Counted from the first letter of the stretch, positions 8,228 through 17,408 are shown. The stretch: 42,836 nt of DNA from Aminipila sp047974845 (GCA_047974845.1 JBKECQ010000006.1:1-42836); one strand, 5' to 3'. Notes: generated from the letters alone by a model not told the origin. Numbers and translations: made by a program.

Positions 8228-10219
8228 ATGGAAGAAGAGATGAATTCCAAAATAGGCGAGATGAGGACGAAGATAGAGCTATTAAATAAGGCTAACAAGG
8301 CGTATTATCAGGACAGTAGTGAGATAATGTCCAATATGGAATATGACAGGCTCTATGATGAATTGGTACACCTGGAAAAGGATACGGGTGTTGTTTTAGC
8401 AGGTAGTCCAACAATAAGTGTTGGCTATGAAGTGCTAAGCGATTTACCAAAAGAGTCTCACGGATCTAGAATGCTTTCTTTAGACAAAACTAAAGATATA
8501 TCAACCTTGAAACAATTTTTAGGGGATAAAGAAGGTGTTTTATCATGGAAATTAGACGGCATTACCATAGTTCTGACCTATGATGGGGGGAAACTTGTAA
8601 AGGCTGTTACAAGGGGAAATGGAGAAATTGGAGAAGTAGTTACATCTAATGCAAGAGTTTTTTCAAATATTCCATTGACAGTTCCTTTCAAAGGTAAGAT
8701 GGTTCTTAGAGGTGAAGCGGTTATAAGCTACTCTGGGTTTGAAAGAATTAATGCACAGATAAGTGATGTGGATGCTAAATATAAAAATCCGAGAAATTTA
8801 TGCAGTGGAAGTGTTAGGCAGTTAAACAATCAGATAACTGCGGAGAGAAAGGTTGGCTTTTATGCGTTTTCATTGGTTTCGGCAGATGGTGAGGATGCTA
8901 TAAAAACTAATTCAAGACATGAACAGCTTAAGTGGTTAAAGCTACAAGGCTTTGATGTGGTTGGATATAAACTAACCAGCGCAGAAGATATTGAGAAGAC
9001 GGTTGAATGGTTTTCATTAGAAATTGAAAAAAACGATTTGCCGTCAGATGGGCTCGTATTGTTGATAGACGATATACAATTTGGCGAAAGCTTGGGAAAT
9101 ACAGCGAAATTTCCAAGAAATGCAATTGCGTTTAAATGGCGTGATGAAGTAAGGGAGACAACATTAAAAGAGATAGAATGGAGCGCTTCCAGAACCGGAC
9201 TAATTAATCCTGTTGCTATTTTTGAACCTGTAGAGCTGGAGGGAACAACCGTTAGTCGAGCAAGTGTCCATAATATCAGCATTATGAAACAATTAAAGCT
9301 GGGTATTGGAGATACAATAAAAGTTTACAAAGCAAATATGATTATTCCTCAGGTTGCAGAAAATTTAACAGAGAGCGGGGTAAAGGATATTCCCACAAAA
9401 TGTCCGGTTTGCCAAGGAGAGACTCAGATAAAAAGTGAGAACGGTGTTGAGTCACTATATTGTTCAAATTCGGAATGTCTGGCAAAACATATTAAATCCT
9501 TTACCCATTTTGTAAGCCGTGATGCTATGAACATAGATGGTATGTCTGAGGCTACCATAGAAAAGTTTATAGCAAAAGGAATACTAAAGGAATTAGCAGA
9601 CTTATTCCATATAGATAAATTTAAAGATGAAATTGTTGAAATGGAAGGCTTTGGAGAAAAGTCTTTCAATAATCTTGTAGCAGCTGTAAAAAGAGCCGCT
9701 ACCACAACAACCATTAGATTGTTATATAGCTTAGGCATACCTAACATTGGTGTGTCAAATGCAAAATCTATTTGCAGATATTGTGGTTATGATTGGGAAA
9801 AGATTCAGAATTTGAACGAAGCTGAGCTAGTTAGTATCGATGGAATTGGCGGCATTATGTCGGAGGCATATGTAAAATATTTTGAGGACACTAAAAACCA
9901 AAAAAAGGTCGAGGATATTTTAAATGAAATCATATTTGAAAAAGTTCAAGAAACAACCGTATCAGAACGTAATTTGGAAGGGCTTACATTTGTTATTACC
10001 GGTTCGCTGAACCATTTTGAGAATAGAGATTCACTAAAGTCATTAATTGAAGACAGAGGGGGAAAGGTAGCCGGAAGCGTATCATCAAAGACTAATTTTT
10101 TAATAAATAATGATGCCCTGTCAAGCTCCTCTAAAAATAAGAAAGCAAAAGATTTAGGTGTAGAAATAATAACGGAAGAAGAATTTTTAAAAAGGTATGA
10201 GGTGGAAGTAAATGCTTAA
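8228..10219 (+). CDS. ligA: NAD-dependent DNA ligase LigA
   Basis: LigA seals nicks in replication and repair using NAD+. Order of parts: helical Ia domain, adenylation domain with the nucleotide-accepting lysine K108 in WKLDG, OB fold, a four-cysteine zinc module (CPVC ... CSNSEC), helix-hairpin-helix repeats (GIPNIGVSNAKSI, DGIGGIMSEAY) and a C-terminal BRCT domain (GLTFVITGSLNHFENRDSL). The start is the ATG at 8228, with GGGAG 8 nt upstream. An ATG at 8213 would use that same GGGAG as coding sequence. Length is 663 aa. Spacing of 43 nt from pcrA and an 8-nt overlap with the next gene indicate one operon. Confidence 0.96.
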   Translation: MEEEMNSKIGEMRTKIELLNKANKAYYQDSSEIMSNMEYDRLYDELVHLEKDTGVVLAGSPTISVGYEVLSDLPKESHGSRMLSLDKTKDISTLKQFLGDKEGVLSWKLDGITIVLTYDGGKLVKAVTRGNGEIGEVVTSNARVFSNIPLTVPFKGKMVLRGEAVISYSGFERINAQISDVDAKYKNPRNLCSGSVRQLNNQITAERKVGFYAFSLVSADGEDAIKTNSRHEQLKWLKLQGFDVVGYKLTSAEDIEKTVEWFSLEIEKNDLPSDGLVLLIDDIQFGESLGNTAKFPRNAIAFKWRDEVRETTLKEIEWSASRTGLINPVAIFEPVELEGTTVSRASVHNISIMKQLKLGIGDTIKVYKANMIIPQVAENLTESGVKDIPTKCPVCQGETQIKSENGVESLYCSNSECLAKHIKSFTHFVSRDAMNIDGMSEATIEKFIAKGILKELADLFHIDKFKDEIVEMEGFGEKSFNNLVAAVKRAATTTTIRLLYSLGIPNIGVSNAKSICRYCGYDWEKIQNLNEAELVSIDGIGGIMSEAYVKYFEDTKNQKKVEDILNEIIFEKVQETTVSERNLEGLTFVITGSLNHFENRDSLKSLIEDRGGKVAGSVSSKTNFLINNDALSSSSKNKKAKDLGVEIITEEEFLKRYEVEVNA

Positions 10220-11213
10220 GGCTGGAAAACTAGATAGTGAATTACTTGAAAGAATTGTTTTTGATAAAATAACTTATAAGAGTTCAGATGTATTAGTCAG
10301 ACCGGGGATAGGTGAAGATTGCGCTGTTGTAGATTTTGGACAATACGAATGTGTTATGTCAACAGACCCTATTACTGCGGCCATAAGTGAGATTGGCAGA
10401 CTTGCTATACACATAACCTGTAATGATATAGCTTCAAACGGTGTTAAACCACTGGGGATTATGTTAGCGGTAATGCTTCCCCTTGGAACCACGGAAGAAG
10501 AGATTGCAACTATAATGGGACAAGCAAGTGAAACTGCGGAAAAACTGGGTGTTGAGATAATAGGCGGGCACACTGAAATAACACCTGCCGTAAATACGCC
10601 TGTTATAGTATCTACGGCTATTGGAAAAGATAAAAAGGGTAAATCCCAGAAAGCTCACAGTGTTAAACCCGGTGACTATATATTAATGACAAAATATGCG
10701 GGAATAGAGGGAACAGGCATAATTGCTTGTGATTTTGAGGATCAATTAAAGGATGTTTGCTCTAAAGAAGAACTGAGTATGGCTAAAAATTTCTTAAAGG
10801 AAGTCAGTGTTGTCAGAGAGGGAATTATTGCAGGTAACATAGGTGTCGGCGGTATGCATGATATTACCGAGGGAGGTGTGCTTGGTGCAGTTTGGGAAAT
10901 GTGCCAAATATCCAAGAATGGCTGTGAGTTATGGCTAGATAAAGTTCCCGTAAAAGATGTTACTAAAAAAATCTGTAAAAAGTTTGATATTAATTATTTG
11001 CGATTAATTTCCAGTGGATGTATGCTTATTATTGCGCCTGAAGAAAACAAGAAAAAGCTAGAAGAGGCATTAAGGGAAAAAGATATAAATATAAGTTGTA
11101 TAGGTCAGATTAAGGAACTTTCGTATGGTATTAAGGCTATAAAAGAGGACGGAAAAACAATTGTAGAAATTTCCCCTCCTGAAAGTGACGAATTGTATAA
11201 AGTTGTTAAATAG
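10212..11213 (+). CDS. AIR-synthase-related protein (PurM/HypE/ThiL superfamily)
   Basis: A 333-aa member of the AIR-synthase fold family, whose members use ATP to activate carbonyl or carbamoyl groups. Signatures are PGIGEDCAVV and STDPIT at the N-terminus (nucleotide and Mg2+ site), a GGHTEIT loop mid-protein and GGMHDITEGGVLGAVWEM in the C-terminal half. It resembles HypE more than PurM. No hydrogenase maturation gene is nearby, and it lacks features that would assign it to thiamine, selenium or purine metabolism. It starts inside the last codons of ligA (8-nt overlap), with GAGGTGGAAG as ribosome binding site, so it is translationally coupled to a repair operon. The specific reaction is unknown. 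Confidence 0.88.
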   Translation: MLKAGKLDSELLERIVFDKITYKSSDVLVRPGIGEDCAVVDFGQYECVMSTDPITAAISEIGRLAIHITCNDIASNGVKPLGIMLAVMLPLGTTEEEIATIMGQASETAEKLGVEIIGGHTEITPAVNTPVIVSTAIGKDKKGKSQKAHSVKPGDYILMTKYAGIEGTGIIACDFEDQLKDVCSKEELSMAKNFLKEVSVVREGIIAGNIGVGGMHDITEGGVLGAVWEMCQISKNGCELWLDKVPVKDVTKKICKKFDINYLRLISSGCMLIIAPEENKKKLEEALREKDINISCIGQIKELSYGIKAIKEDGKTIVEISPPESDELYKVVK

Positions 11214-11292
11214 TTTTGCCGATATATATAAAATGAAGTTTTCGTAAAAATATATAAATTTGTATATTAATAATTGGGGAAAGGGAGATAAT

Positions 11293-12003
11293 ATGAGTTA
11301 TACATCAAGCACAAACTACAGAAGCGTTAAAGATTTTTCTGGCGGCAGGGGATTAGTTAGCAACATGAGAAGCAATTTAGCTAAAACCAACTATAACAAA
11401 ACTAACAATTCAAGCAGTACGGAGAACAATGGAAATAGCTCCTCTAAAGTTGTACTTAAGGCAGAATTAAAAACTTATAGTAAGATAGCTGACGATAGTG
11501 CAAATGATATACAAAAAATAGGAGCTAAGCTAACTGCGGTTGGAGAGAATTCCTTATTTGATAAAGCGGAGAAGGCTGGAACAAATAAACAGATTGTAAA
11601 CGAAGCTACAGATTTTATTAAAAATTATAATAATATGTTATCAAGCATAACAAAATTGGGTGGCTCAGAAAACAAAAATTATGCAAACAGTCTTAAGGAA
11701 TTTGCACAGTCCAACCAAGAAGCTTTTAAAGCAATTGGCATAACGGTATTAAAGGATGGGAGCTTAACCATTAATAAAAAAGAATTTGAAGCGTCTTCAA
11801 TTGAAGATTAAAAAAAAGTATTTAATGGTAAGGATTCATTTGCAGGCAAGGTAACTGCAATTAGTGAAGAAATTGAAAAAAATGTAGATGCTAAGCTTAA
11901 GGAAAACATGATGATACTAAATGGTGTCAATTCATCAAATAAAAATTCAAATACAAAATACAATAGAAACTCATCTGGAAGCTATTTTAATCTATACGTG
12001 TAG
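11293..12003 (+). pseudogene. FliD-C-terminus-like protein, interrupted by an in-frame TAA
   Basis: The open part (11293-11811, 172 aa) starts at ATG 11293 with GGGAG 5 nt upstream. It has a Ser/Asn-rich head (about residues 1-60), a helical middle, and an end GITVLKDGSLTINKKEFEAS like the C-terminus of flagellar cap protein FliD (GI...DGtLtlD...). TAA at 11809-11811 stops it. The same frame then continues for 63 sense codons (KKVFNGKDSFAGKVTAISEE...) to TAG at 12001-12003. That segment continues the FliD pattern (vkklF-g-...-a-kv), so one ORF of about 236 codons has probably been cut by one substitution (TTA to TAA would do it). No SD-supported start serves the downstream part. No flagellar genes are nearby. 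Alternatives are stop readthrough or a sequencing error. Confidence 0.65.
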
Positions 12004-12057
12004 TAATGATGTATTAAAATAAAGCACAACTTTTCTAAAAGAGAGGTGGGGAGATAA

Positions 12058-14439
12058 GTGGGGCTGAATAATCTTAGAAAGAAATATTCTAAGGGTAGGA
12101 TAGCGTATATCATTGCCATAAGTATGATATTTTCCGCAACATTTACAACCTCAGTTTTTGCAGATGAAAAATTTCTTAGTAGAGGAGATGCTGCCGCTTT
12201 AATTTATAAAGCGGCACTTTCATATAATAGGGATATTTCAAGGGTGCAGATTCTAAAGGGTTATGAAGATGGGAAATTAGAAGAGAAAAAAGACGTAAAC
12301 CGAATCGAGGCATATGCTATGATTTCACGTGCTTTCGGGGATTTAGATACTCCAAAAGGTAACAATCTACGCACGGGTGTATTCAATGTAGTTTTCAATG
12401 ATTTACCTGAATGGGCTCATAAGGAAGTATACAACTTAGAAAGTGCGGGATTAATTACGGAAAAATCTAAAAATCAAATGGGAGCCAATGACAGCATAAC
12501 CAATACAGAGCTTAAAAAGATGATTCAGAGAGTATATACCTATATTGGAACAAACCAAAAAGATAATCTGTATACCAAAGTAAACTCTAAATGGCTAGAT
12601 GATTCCAAAATTCCCTCTGGATATATTGGACTATCGGCATTTGATGAACTTGAACTTAAGAACAAACAAAAGCTCAATGGTATTATTGGCGATGCAATAA
12701 AGGCAAGGGGAGAAAAGGGTAGCAAAGAACAAAAGATTGCTGATTTCTATAGCACTGCAAGTGACATGGAAAATAGAAATAAGCAGGGTATTCTTCCTAT
12801 TAAAAAGTATATAGATTTGGCAAATGGTTCTAAGACTATGGATGAACTTTTCCAAGTGGATGCGCTCTTAGATAAAGAAACCGGCATTTCTGTTTTGACT
12901 CCATGGTCAGTTGACGCAGATGCTAAGAACAGTACTAAGTATGCGGTGTATTATAGCGGGGCAGTATTATCACTGGATAAAGAATCCTATATAAAAGAGA
13001 ACGAAGAACTTAGTAATGCCTTAATTAAAACCATTGCACAATATTTGGTTCTGGCGGGAGAAGAGGAAAATAAAGCAAAATCTTTGGCTGAAAAAATATA
13101 TAGGTTTGAAAAGGATTTGGCCTTCTACGACTTGAATAATCAAGAAATCCACAATGTAAACAAAACATATAATCCCTATACGAAAAAAGAATTTGTAAGA
13201 CTTTTTAAGGGTATAGATATGAATAAAATATTGGATGACTTGGGACTGGAAAATACCAAAAAAATAATAGTTGTAAAAAAAGATTTGACTTTGAGAGTGG
13301 CAGAGCTACTAAATGATAAAAATTTAGAAATTTGGAAGGCCATTTTCAAGTACAAAATTATAAATTCTTTTTCGGGGGTATTATCTGAAGAGGTCAGTGA
13401 TGTGGGGTTTGAGTTAAGTAAAGTCTATACGGGCAATACAGAAAAATTATCTTTTCAAGAAAAAGCTGTAGACCTGACTACAAGCTTTGTATCCACACCC
13501 ATAGAACAAATCTACGTTAGTAAGTATTTTTCCAAAACCGCAAAATCAGACGTAGAGAAAATGGTGGATATGTTTATTAAGACATATGAGGGCAGAATCC
13601 GAAATAACACCTGGTTATCTGAAGCTACTAAAGATAAAGCAATAAAAAAATTACGGAAGATGACCGTTAAAATCGGATACCCGGATAAGTGGCCCGATAC
13701 CATTGACAAAGTACAGATTTCTACCTATAAAGATGGTGGCAGTTTATTTGAAAATGTTACGGAAATTATGTCAATAAACAACAGAGAAATTAAGGACAAA
13801 ATAGGAAAAAAAGTTGATAGAAATGCTTGGGGTATGAATGTATATCAGGTTAATGCTTATTATAATCCATTGGCCAATGAAATTGTATTTCCGGCAGGGA
13901 TATTACAGGCTCCTTTTTATGATGAGTACTTTGATAAAGAGAAGAATCTTGGAGGTATAGGCACTGTTATTGCTCATGAAATAACTCATGCCTTTGATAA
14001 CAATGGTGCAAGCTATGACGAAAATGGCAATGCCAATAATTGGTGGACAGCAACGGATTATAAAAACTTTGAGAAAAAATGTAAACAAGTAATAAAGCTA
14101 TATGACAAGGTAGAGGTTGCACCGGGAATAGAGAACAATGGTGAACTTACCGTAAGTGAAAATGTTGCGGATTTAGGCGGACTTGCGTGCGCTTTAGAGG
14201 TCGCCGATAAATTAGACAAACCTAACTATAAATTATTGCTGGATAACTTTACAACTATTTTTAGAGTAACCAGAAATAGAACTTCATTGGAATATTACAC
14301 AAAAACGGATGTGCATTCAAATGGAATGATTAGAGTTAATCAGGCAGTAAAGAACTTTGAGCAGTTCTACAAAACTTACAATGTTGTAGAAGGGGATGGA
14401 ATGTATATTCCGCCGGAAGACCGTATTACAATATGGTAA
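12058..14439 (+). CDS. Secreted M13-family (neprilysin/PepO-like) metallopeptidase with N-terminal SLH region
   Basis: A zinc endopeptidase of 793 aa that begins with GTG behind GAGGTGGGGAG. Residues 1-36 form a signal peptide (basic start, hydrophobic core, likely cleavage after SVFA). Residues of about 38-165 look like S-layer-homology modules (ILKGYEDGKL...NRIEAYAMISRAFG; FNDLPEWAHKEVYNLESAGLI), which anchor proteins to cell-wall polymer. The rest is M13 peptidase: HEITH at 640-644 binds zinc, with the third ligand E701 in ENVADLGGL. The C-terminus PPEDRITIW matches the conserved family end (CxxW-like). It presumably cuts peptides at the cell surface. A perfect 13-bp hairpin follows. Confidence 0.92.
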   Translation: MGLNNLRKKYSKGRIAYIIAISMIFSATFTTSVFADEKFLSRGDAAALIYKAALSYNRDISRVQILKGYEDGKLEEKKDVNRIEAYAMISRAFGDLDTPKGNNLRTGVFNVVFNDLPEWAHKEVYNLESAGLITEKSKNQMGANDSITNTELKKMIQRVYTYIGTNQKDNLYTKVNSKWLDDSKIPSGYIGLSAFDELELKNKQKLNGIIGDAIKARGEKGSKEQKIADFYSTASDMENRNKQGILPIKKYIDLANGSKTMDELFQVDALLDKETGISVLTPWSVDADAKNSTKYAVYYSGAVLSLDKESYIKENEELSNALIKTIAQYLVLAGEEENKAKSLAEKIYRFEKDLAFYDLNNQEIHNVNKTYNPYTKKEFVRLFKGIDMNKILDDLGLENTKKIIVVKKDLTLRVAELLNDKNLEIWKAIFKYKIINSFSGVLSEEVSDVGFELSKVYTGNTEKLSFQEKAVDLTTSFVSTPIEQIYVSKYFSKTAKSDVEKMVDMFIKTYEGRIRNNTWLSEATKDKAIKKLRKMTVKIGYPDKWPDTIDKVQISTYKDGGSLFENVTEIMSINNREIKDKIGKKVDRNAWGMNVYQVNAYYNPLANEIVFPAGILQAPFYDEYFDKEKNLGGIGTVIAHEITHAFDNNGASYDENGNANNWWTATDYKNFEKKCKQVIKLYDKVEVAPGIENNGELTVSENVADLGGLACALEVADKLDKPNYKLLLDNFTTIFRVTRNRTSLEYYTKTDVHSNGMIRVNQAVKNFEQFYKTYNVVEGDGMYIPPEDRITIW

Positions 14440-14485
14440 TGAACTTGGTAGTTTGGTTAGAATGAACAAAACTCGTAAAAAAATC

Positions 14486-14522
14486 ATAATTAGGTGTCAT
14501 GCTCAAAAGGGATAATTAGGTG
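14486..14522. repeat. Short direct repeat ATAATTAGGTG
   Basis: Two exact 11-bp copies (14486-14496 and 14512-14522), 26 nt apart, stand just before the terminator hairpin of the M13 gene. Function unknown; possibly chance. Confidence 0.5.
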
Positions 14523-14523
14523 C

Positions 14524-14552
14524 TATGGGTCATAAATTTTTTATGACCCATA
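14524..14552 (+). terminator. Hairpin terminator after the M13 peptidase gene
   Basis: TATGGGTCATAAA (14524-14536) pairs perfectly with 14540-14552 across a TTT loop. It is followed by AATTTTAG, a short U-rich tail. It insulates the peptidase gene from the SRP RNA promoter immediately downstream. Confidence 0.75.
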
Positions 14553-14560
14553 AATTTTAG

Positions 14561-14589
14561 TTGACTAAACTGCCAACACCTTGTATACT
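14561..14589 (+). promoter_or_regulatory. Strong promoter of the SRP RNA gene
   Basis: TTGACT (14561-14566), a 17-nt spacer and TATACT (14584-14589). Transcription would begin near 14596, a few bases before the SRP RNA closing helix. Confidence 0.88.
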
Positions 14590-14600
14590 GTATAGGTATG

Positions 14601-14758
14601 AATTGCCTTTTAAAAGCTCCGTGCTGATTTGGTTAGGGTCCTGCGCAATAAGACTCTGCGAACCTTGTCAGGTCCGGAAGGAAGCAGCAATAAGTGGAAG
14701 CTCTTATGTGCCGCAGACAAGCCTTCTCCAAAGTCGGCGGAGCTTTTAAAGGGCAATT
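14601..14758 (+). ncRNA. ffs: Signal recognition particle RNA (4.5S/small type)
   Basis: This RNA joins Ffh to form the bacterial signal recognition particle. The conserved domain IV is visible at about 14661-14690: GCGAACCTTGTCAGGTCC, a GGAA tetraloop, then GGAAGCAGC. The ends close on themselves: AATTGCC (14601-14607) pairs with GGCAATT (14752-14758), and the pairing continues through TAAAAGCTCCG (14611-14621) with its complement around 14738-14748. The helix is more than 20 bp, so the ends are good to a few bases. At about 158 nt there is little room for the Alu domain of Bacillus scRNA. It lies directly before dnaX, as in many Clostridia. Confidence 0.94.
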
Positions 14759-14806
14759 TATTTGCATTTTAGGACAAATAATTGCATGAAAAAGGGAAGT
14801 GAAAAT

Positions 14807-16390
14807 ATGTATACGGCATTATATAGAGCCTATAGACCTGAAACTTTTGATACGGTGCTGGGTCAAGAACATATTGTTAAAATCTTAAAAAATCAGATAG
14901 CCTCTGAATCTACGGGCCATGCTTACTTATTTTGCGGGACTCGGGGAACAGGCAAGACTACTACTGCCAGACTGTTAGCAAAAGGTGTAAATTGCACTTC
15001 AGAAGGCATAAGACCTTGTGGTGTTTGTGACAACTGTAAATCCATAAAAGAAGGAACCTTTATGGATGTTATAGAGATAGATGCGGCCTCAAATAATGGT
15101 GTGGATAATATAAGGGAATTAAACGAGAGTGTAAAATATCCTCCTGTAGTAGGCAGAAAAAAGGTTTATATAATAGATGAGGTTCATATGCTCTCCACAG
15201 GAGCATTTAATGCTCTGTTAAAGACATTAGAAGAACCCCCGGAAAATGTCATGTTTATTTTGGCAACCACCGAGCAGCAGAAGCTTCCGGCAACCATTCT
15301 GTCCAGGTGCTTAAAGTTGGACTTTAGGAGAGTGCCTGAAACAGTTTTAAAATCGGGAATGAGAGATATTTGCTCGTCTATGGATATAAATATTGACGAA
15401 GGTGCGTTGGCGCTTGTTGCGGCCAATGCAGATGGCTCAGTGAGAGATGGGCTCAGTATATTAGACCAATGTCTATCTGCTGGGTCAAAGGACATTTCCA
15501 GAGATGATGTCTTGGACATCTTGGGAACCGCCGGAGAAGATACTTTTCTTGAGCTTACAGACTCAGTAACCAGACATAATGTTGCAGAGGCATTACTCCT
15601 TTTAGATAGAGTTTTAGCCGATGGTAAGGATGTCAGACAGTTTATGAAGGACTGGATAACACATTACAGGAATTTACTTATAACTAAGTTTGTAAATAAA
15701 GCAGAAGATATGTTAAATATGTCTTGTGAAAATGTAGAAAGAATATGCAATCAGAGCCAGAGACTGGACGTAATGGAAATAAACAACGGTATAATTGAGT
15801 TGTCTAGAACAATGGCAGATGCTAAATGGTCTACTCAGCCTAGAGTTCTTTTAGAGTTGTGCATAGTGAAAATGGCAACAGGAATGCTTCAAAAGTCTAC
15901 TATTGTCCAAACACAACAGGTCCCAACAGGATTTGTACAGCAAAGAGCAACATCTGCTGAAAAAGTAAATAAAGAAGAAAATTTGGGAAATAGCAAGGCT
16001 AAAGAATCCTCAAATAATATAAATGAAGCCAACAATAATACTGAGAAAAACTTAGATGTAGCTGATATAAATAAGGATTCTCTGTGGCATTCAGTTTTTG
16101 AAGAGGGGGAAGCCTCAAGTGCCAGTTTTAATCTTATCAGAACCGGAACGGAGCTTATTGGTATAGATGCAAGACATTTTACTGTTATGGCTTCAAGCTT
16201 GACAATTGCGAACTATGTTGAAAAGAAGAAGAAAGTTTTAGAGGACAGCATGGCGGCTCATACTGGCGTCAGAAGAGAATTAATATGTAAAATAAAGGGT
16301 CAAGAGTCTGATAAAACATCCGGCACAGATATTGAGATGATAAAGAGAAATGCAGAAAATGCATTGGGAATAAATATTGAATTGATATAA
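14807..16390 (+). CDS. dnaX: DNA polymerase III subunits gamma and tau
   Basis: DnaX is the clamp-loader ATPase of the replisome. Near the N-terminus are YRAYRPETFDTVLGQEHI, Walker A GTRGTGKT (44-51), a zinc module of C63, C71, C74 and C77, DEVHML (Walker B) and LSRCLKLDF (the SRC arginine finger). The C-terminal third is a low-complexity Asn/Glu/Lys linker and a short helical domain. Length is 527 aa, somewhat shorter than Bacillus DnaX. The ATG at 14807 (MYTALYRAYRP) has GGGAAGTG upstream. An in-frame ATG at 14762 sits at the edge of the SRP RNA and is not credible. It starts the dnaX-ybaB-recR operon. Confidence 0.96.
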   Translation: MYTALYRAYRPETFDTVLGQEHIVKILKNQIASESTGHAYLFCGTRGTGKTTTARLLAKGVNCTSEGIRPCGVCDNCKSIKEGTFMDVIEIDAASNNGVDNIRELNESVKYPPVVGRKKVYIIDEVHMLSTGAFNALLKTLEEPPENVMFILATTEQQKLPATILSRCLKLDFRRVPETVLKSGMRDICSSMDINIDEGALALVAANADGSVRDGLSILDQCLSAGSKDISRDDVLDILGTAGEDTFLELTDSVTRHNVAEALLLLDRVLADGKDVRQFMKDWITHYRNLLITKFVNKAEDMLNMSCENVERICNQSQRLDVMEINNGIIELSRTMADAKWSTQPRVLLELCIVKMATGMLQKSTIVQTQQVPTGFVQQRATSAEKVNKEENLGNSKAKESSNNINEANNNTEKNLDVADINKDSLWHSVFEEGEASSASFNLIRTGTELIGIDARHFTVMASSLTIANYVEKKKKVLEDSMAAHTGVRRELICKIKGQESDKTSGTDIEMIKRNAENALGINIELI

Positions 16391-16423
16391 TTTTAATGAT
16401 AAATAACGTAGGAGGAATATAAA

Positions 16424-16786
16424 ATGGGAAAAGGTATGAGAGCAGGAAAAAAGCCTAGTATGGGTGGAGGCGGCATGGGTAATATGCAAAAACAGCTTCA
16501 GCAGGTACAGGCAATGCAAAAAAGAATGGAAGAAGTGCAAGCTGAAGTAGAAAAGATGGAAACTACAGCTACTGCCGGTGGTGGAGCTGTTACAGTTACT
16601 GTAAGCGGAGCAAAACAGGTTACAAATATTTCGCTTAAGCCGGAAGTTGTTGATCCTGATGATATAGAAATGCTACAAGATTTAATTATGGTGGCAGTAA
16701 ATGAATCATTAAGACAAATGGAAGAGATTTCAGAGCAAGAAATGGGTAAGGTTACCGGGGGATTAAATATTCCAGGACTTATGTAA
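16424..16786 (+). CDS. ybaB: YbaB/EbfC-family nucleoid-associated protein
   Basis: A small DNA-binding protein that forms tweezer-like dimers and coats DNA. It has 120 aa: a Gly/Met-rich head, a long helix (MQKQLQQVQAMQKRMEEVQAEV) and a beta region containing GGGAVTVTVSGAKQVTNISLKPEVVDPDDIEMLQ, followed by the C-terminal helix. GTAGGAGG stands before the ATG. It is between dnaX and recR, the conserved position of this gene across bacteria. Confidence 0.96.
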   Translation: MGKGMRAGKKPSMGGGGMGNMQKQLQQVQAMQKRMEEVQAEVEKMETTATAGGGAVTVTVSGAKQVTNISLKPEVVDPDDIEMLQDLIMVAVNESLRQMEEISEQEMGKVTGGLNIPGLM

Positions 16787-16805
16787 TTAAGATAGGATAC
16801 AGACT

Positions 16806-17405
16806 ATGAAGTACTATGCAAAACCCTTAAATAAATTAATTAATGAGCTGTCAAAGCTACAAGGTATTGGTAACAAGACAGCACAAAGACTGGCGTTTAA
16901 TATACTGGCCATGGAGGATAAAGAAGCCTTAGCCATTGCACAGGCAATAATTGATGCCAAGACCAATATGAAATATTGTTCCGTATGTGGAAACTTGACA
17001 GACACAGACCCTTGTATGATATGCTCGGATTCGTCAAGAGATACAAGCGTGATTTGTGTGGTAGAGAGTCCAAAGGAAGTTGCGGCCATGGAAAGAATTA
17101 GAGAATTTAGAGGGTTGTATCATGTGCTTCACGGTGCCATCTCGCCACTTGAGGGTATTGGTCCGGAAGATATTAATTTAAAGTCACTGATTGTCAGACT
17201 ACAAGAAAATGATGTGAGAGAGTTGATACTTGCTACAAACCCTAACATAGAAGGTGAAGCTACAGCAATGTATATAGCAAGACTTATAAAGCCTTCGGGG
17301 ATAACTGTGTCCAGAATCGCACATGGAATTCCTGTAGGCGGCGACTTAGAGTATGCGGATGAAGTTACGCTATCTAAAGCCATGGAAGGTCGAAGAAATT
17401 TATAA
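16806..17405 (+). CDS. recR: Recombination mediator protein RecR
   Basis: RecR acts with RecO and RecF to load RecA at gaps. The 199-aa protein shows the helix-hairpin-helix LSKLQGIGNKTAQRLAF (16-31), a four-cysteine zinc finger (C58, C61, C70, C73) and a Toprim domain (VICVVESPKEVAAMERI ... GLYHVLHGAISPLEGIGPEDI). Its end (GDLEYADEVTLSKAMEGRR) is the standard RecR C-terminus. It starts 19 nt after ybaB and is the last gene of the operon, since a strong terminator follows the stop directly. Confidence 0.97.
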   Translation: MKYYAKPLNKLINELSKLQGIGNKTAQRLAFNILAMEDKEALAIAQAIIDAKTNMKYCSVCGNLTDTDPCMICSDSSRDTSVICVVESPKEVAAMERIREFRGLYHVLHGAISPLEGIGPEDINLKSLIVRLQENDVRELILATNPNIEGEATAMYIARLIKPSGITVSRIAHGIPVGGDLEYADEVTLSKAMEGRRNL

Positions 17406-17408
17406 AAA

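Noticed and set aside
11818..12003. Separate small gene after the TAA in the FliD-like frame
   Set aside because: The only internal ATG codons (near 11908) have no ribosome binding site, and the frame is continuous with the upstream gene.
14561..14749. A 62-codon open frame over the SRP RNA
   Set aside because: It starts with TTG in the -35 box and lies wholly across a well-supported structural RNA.
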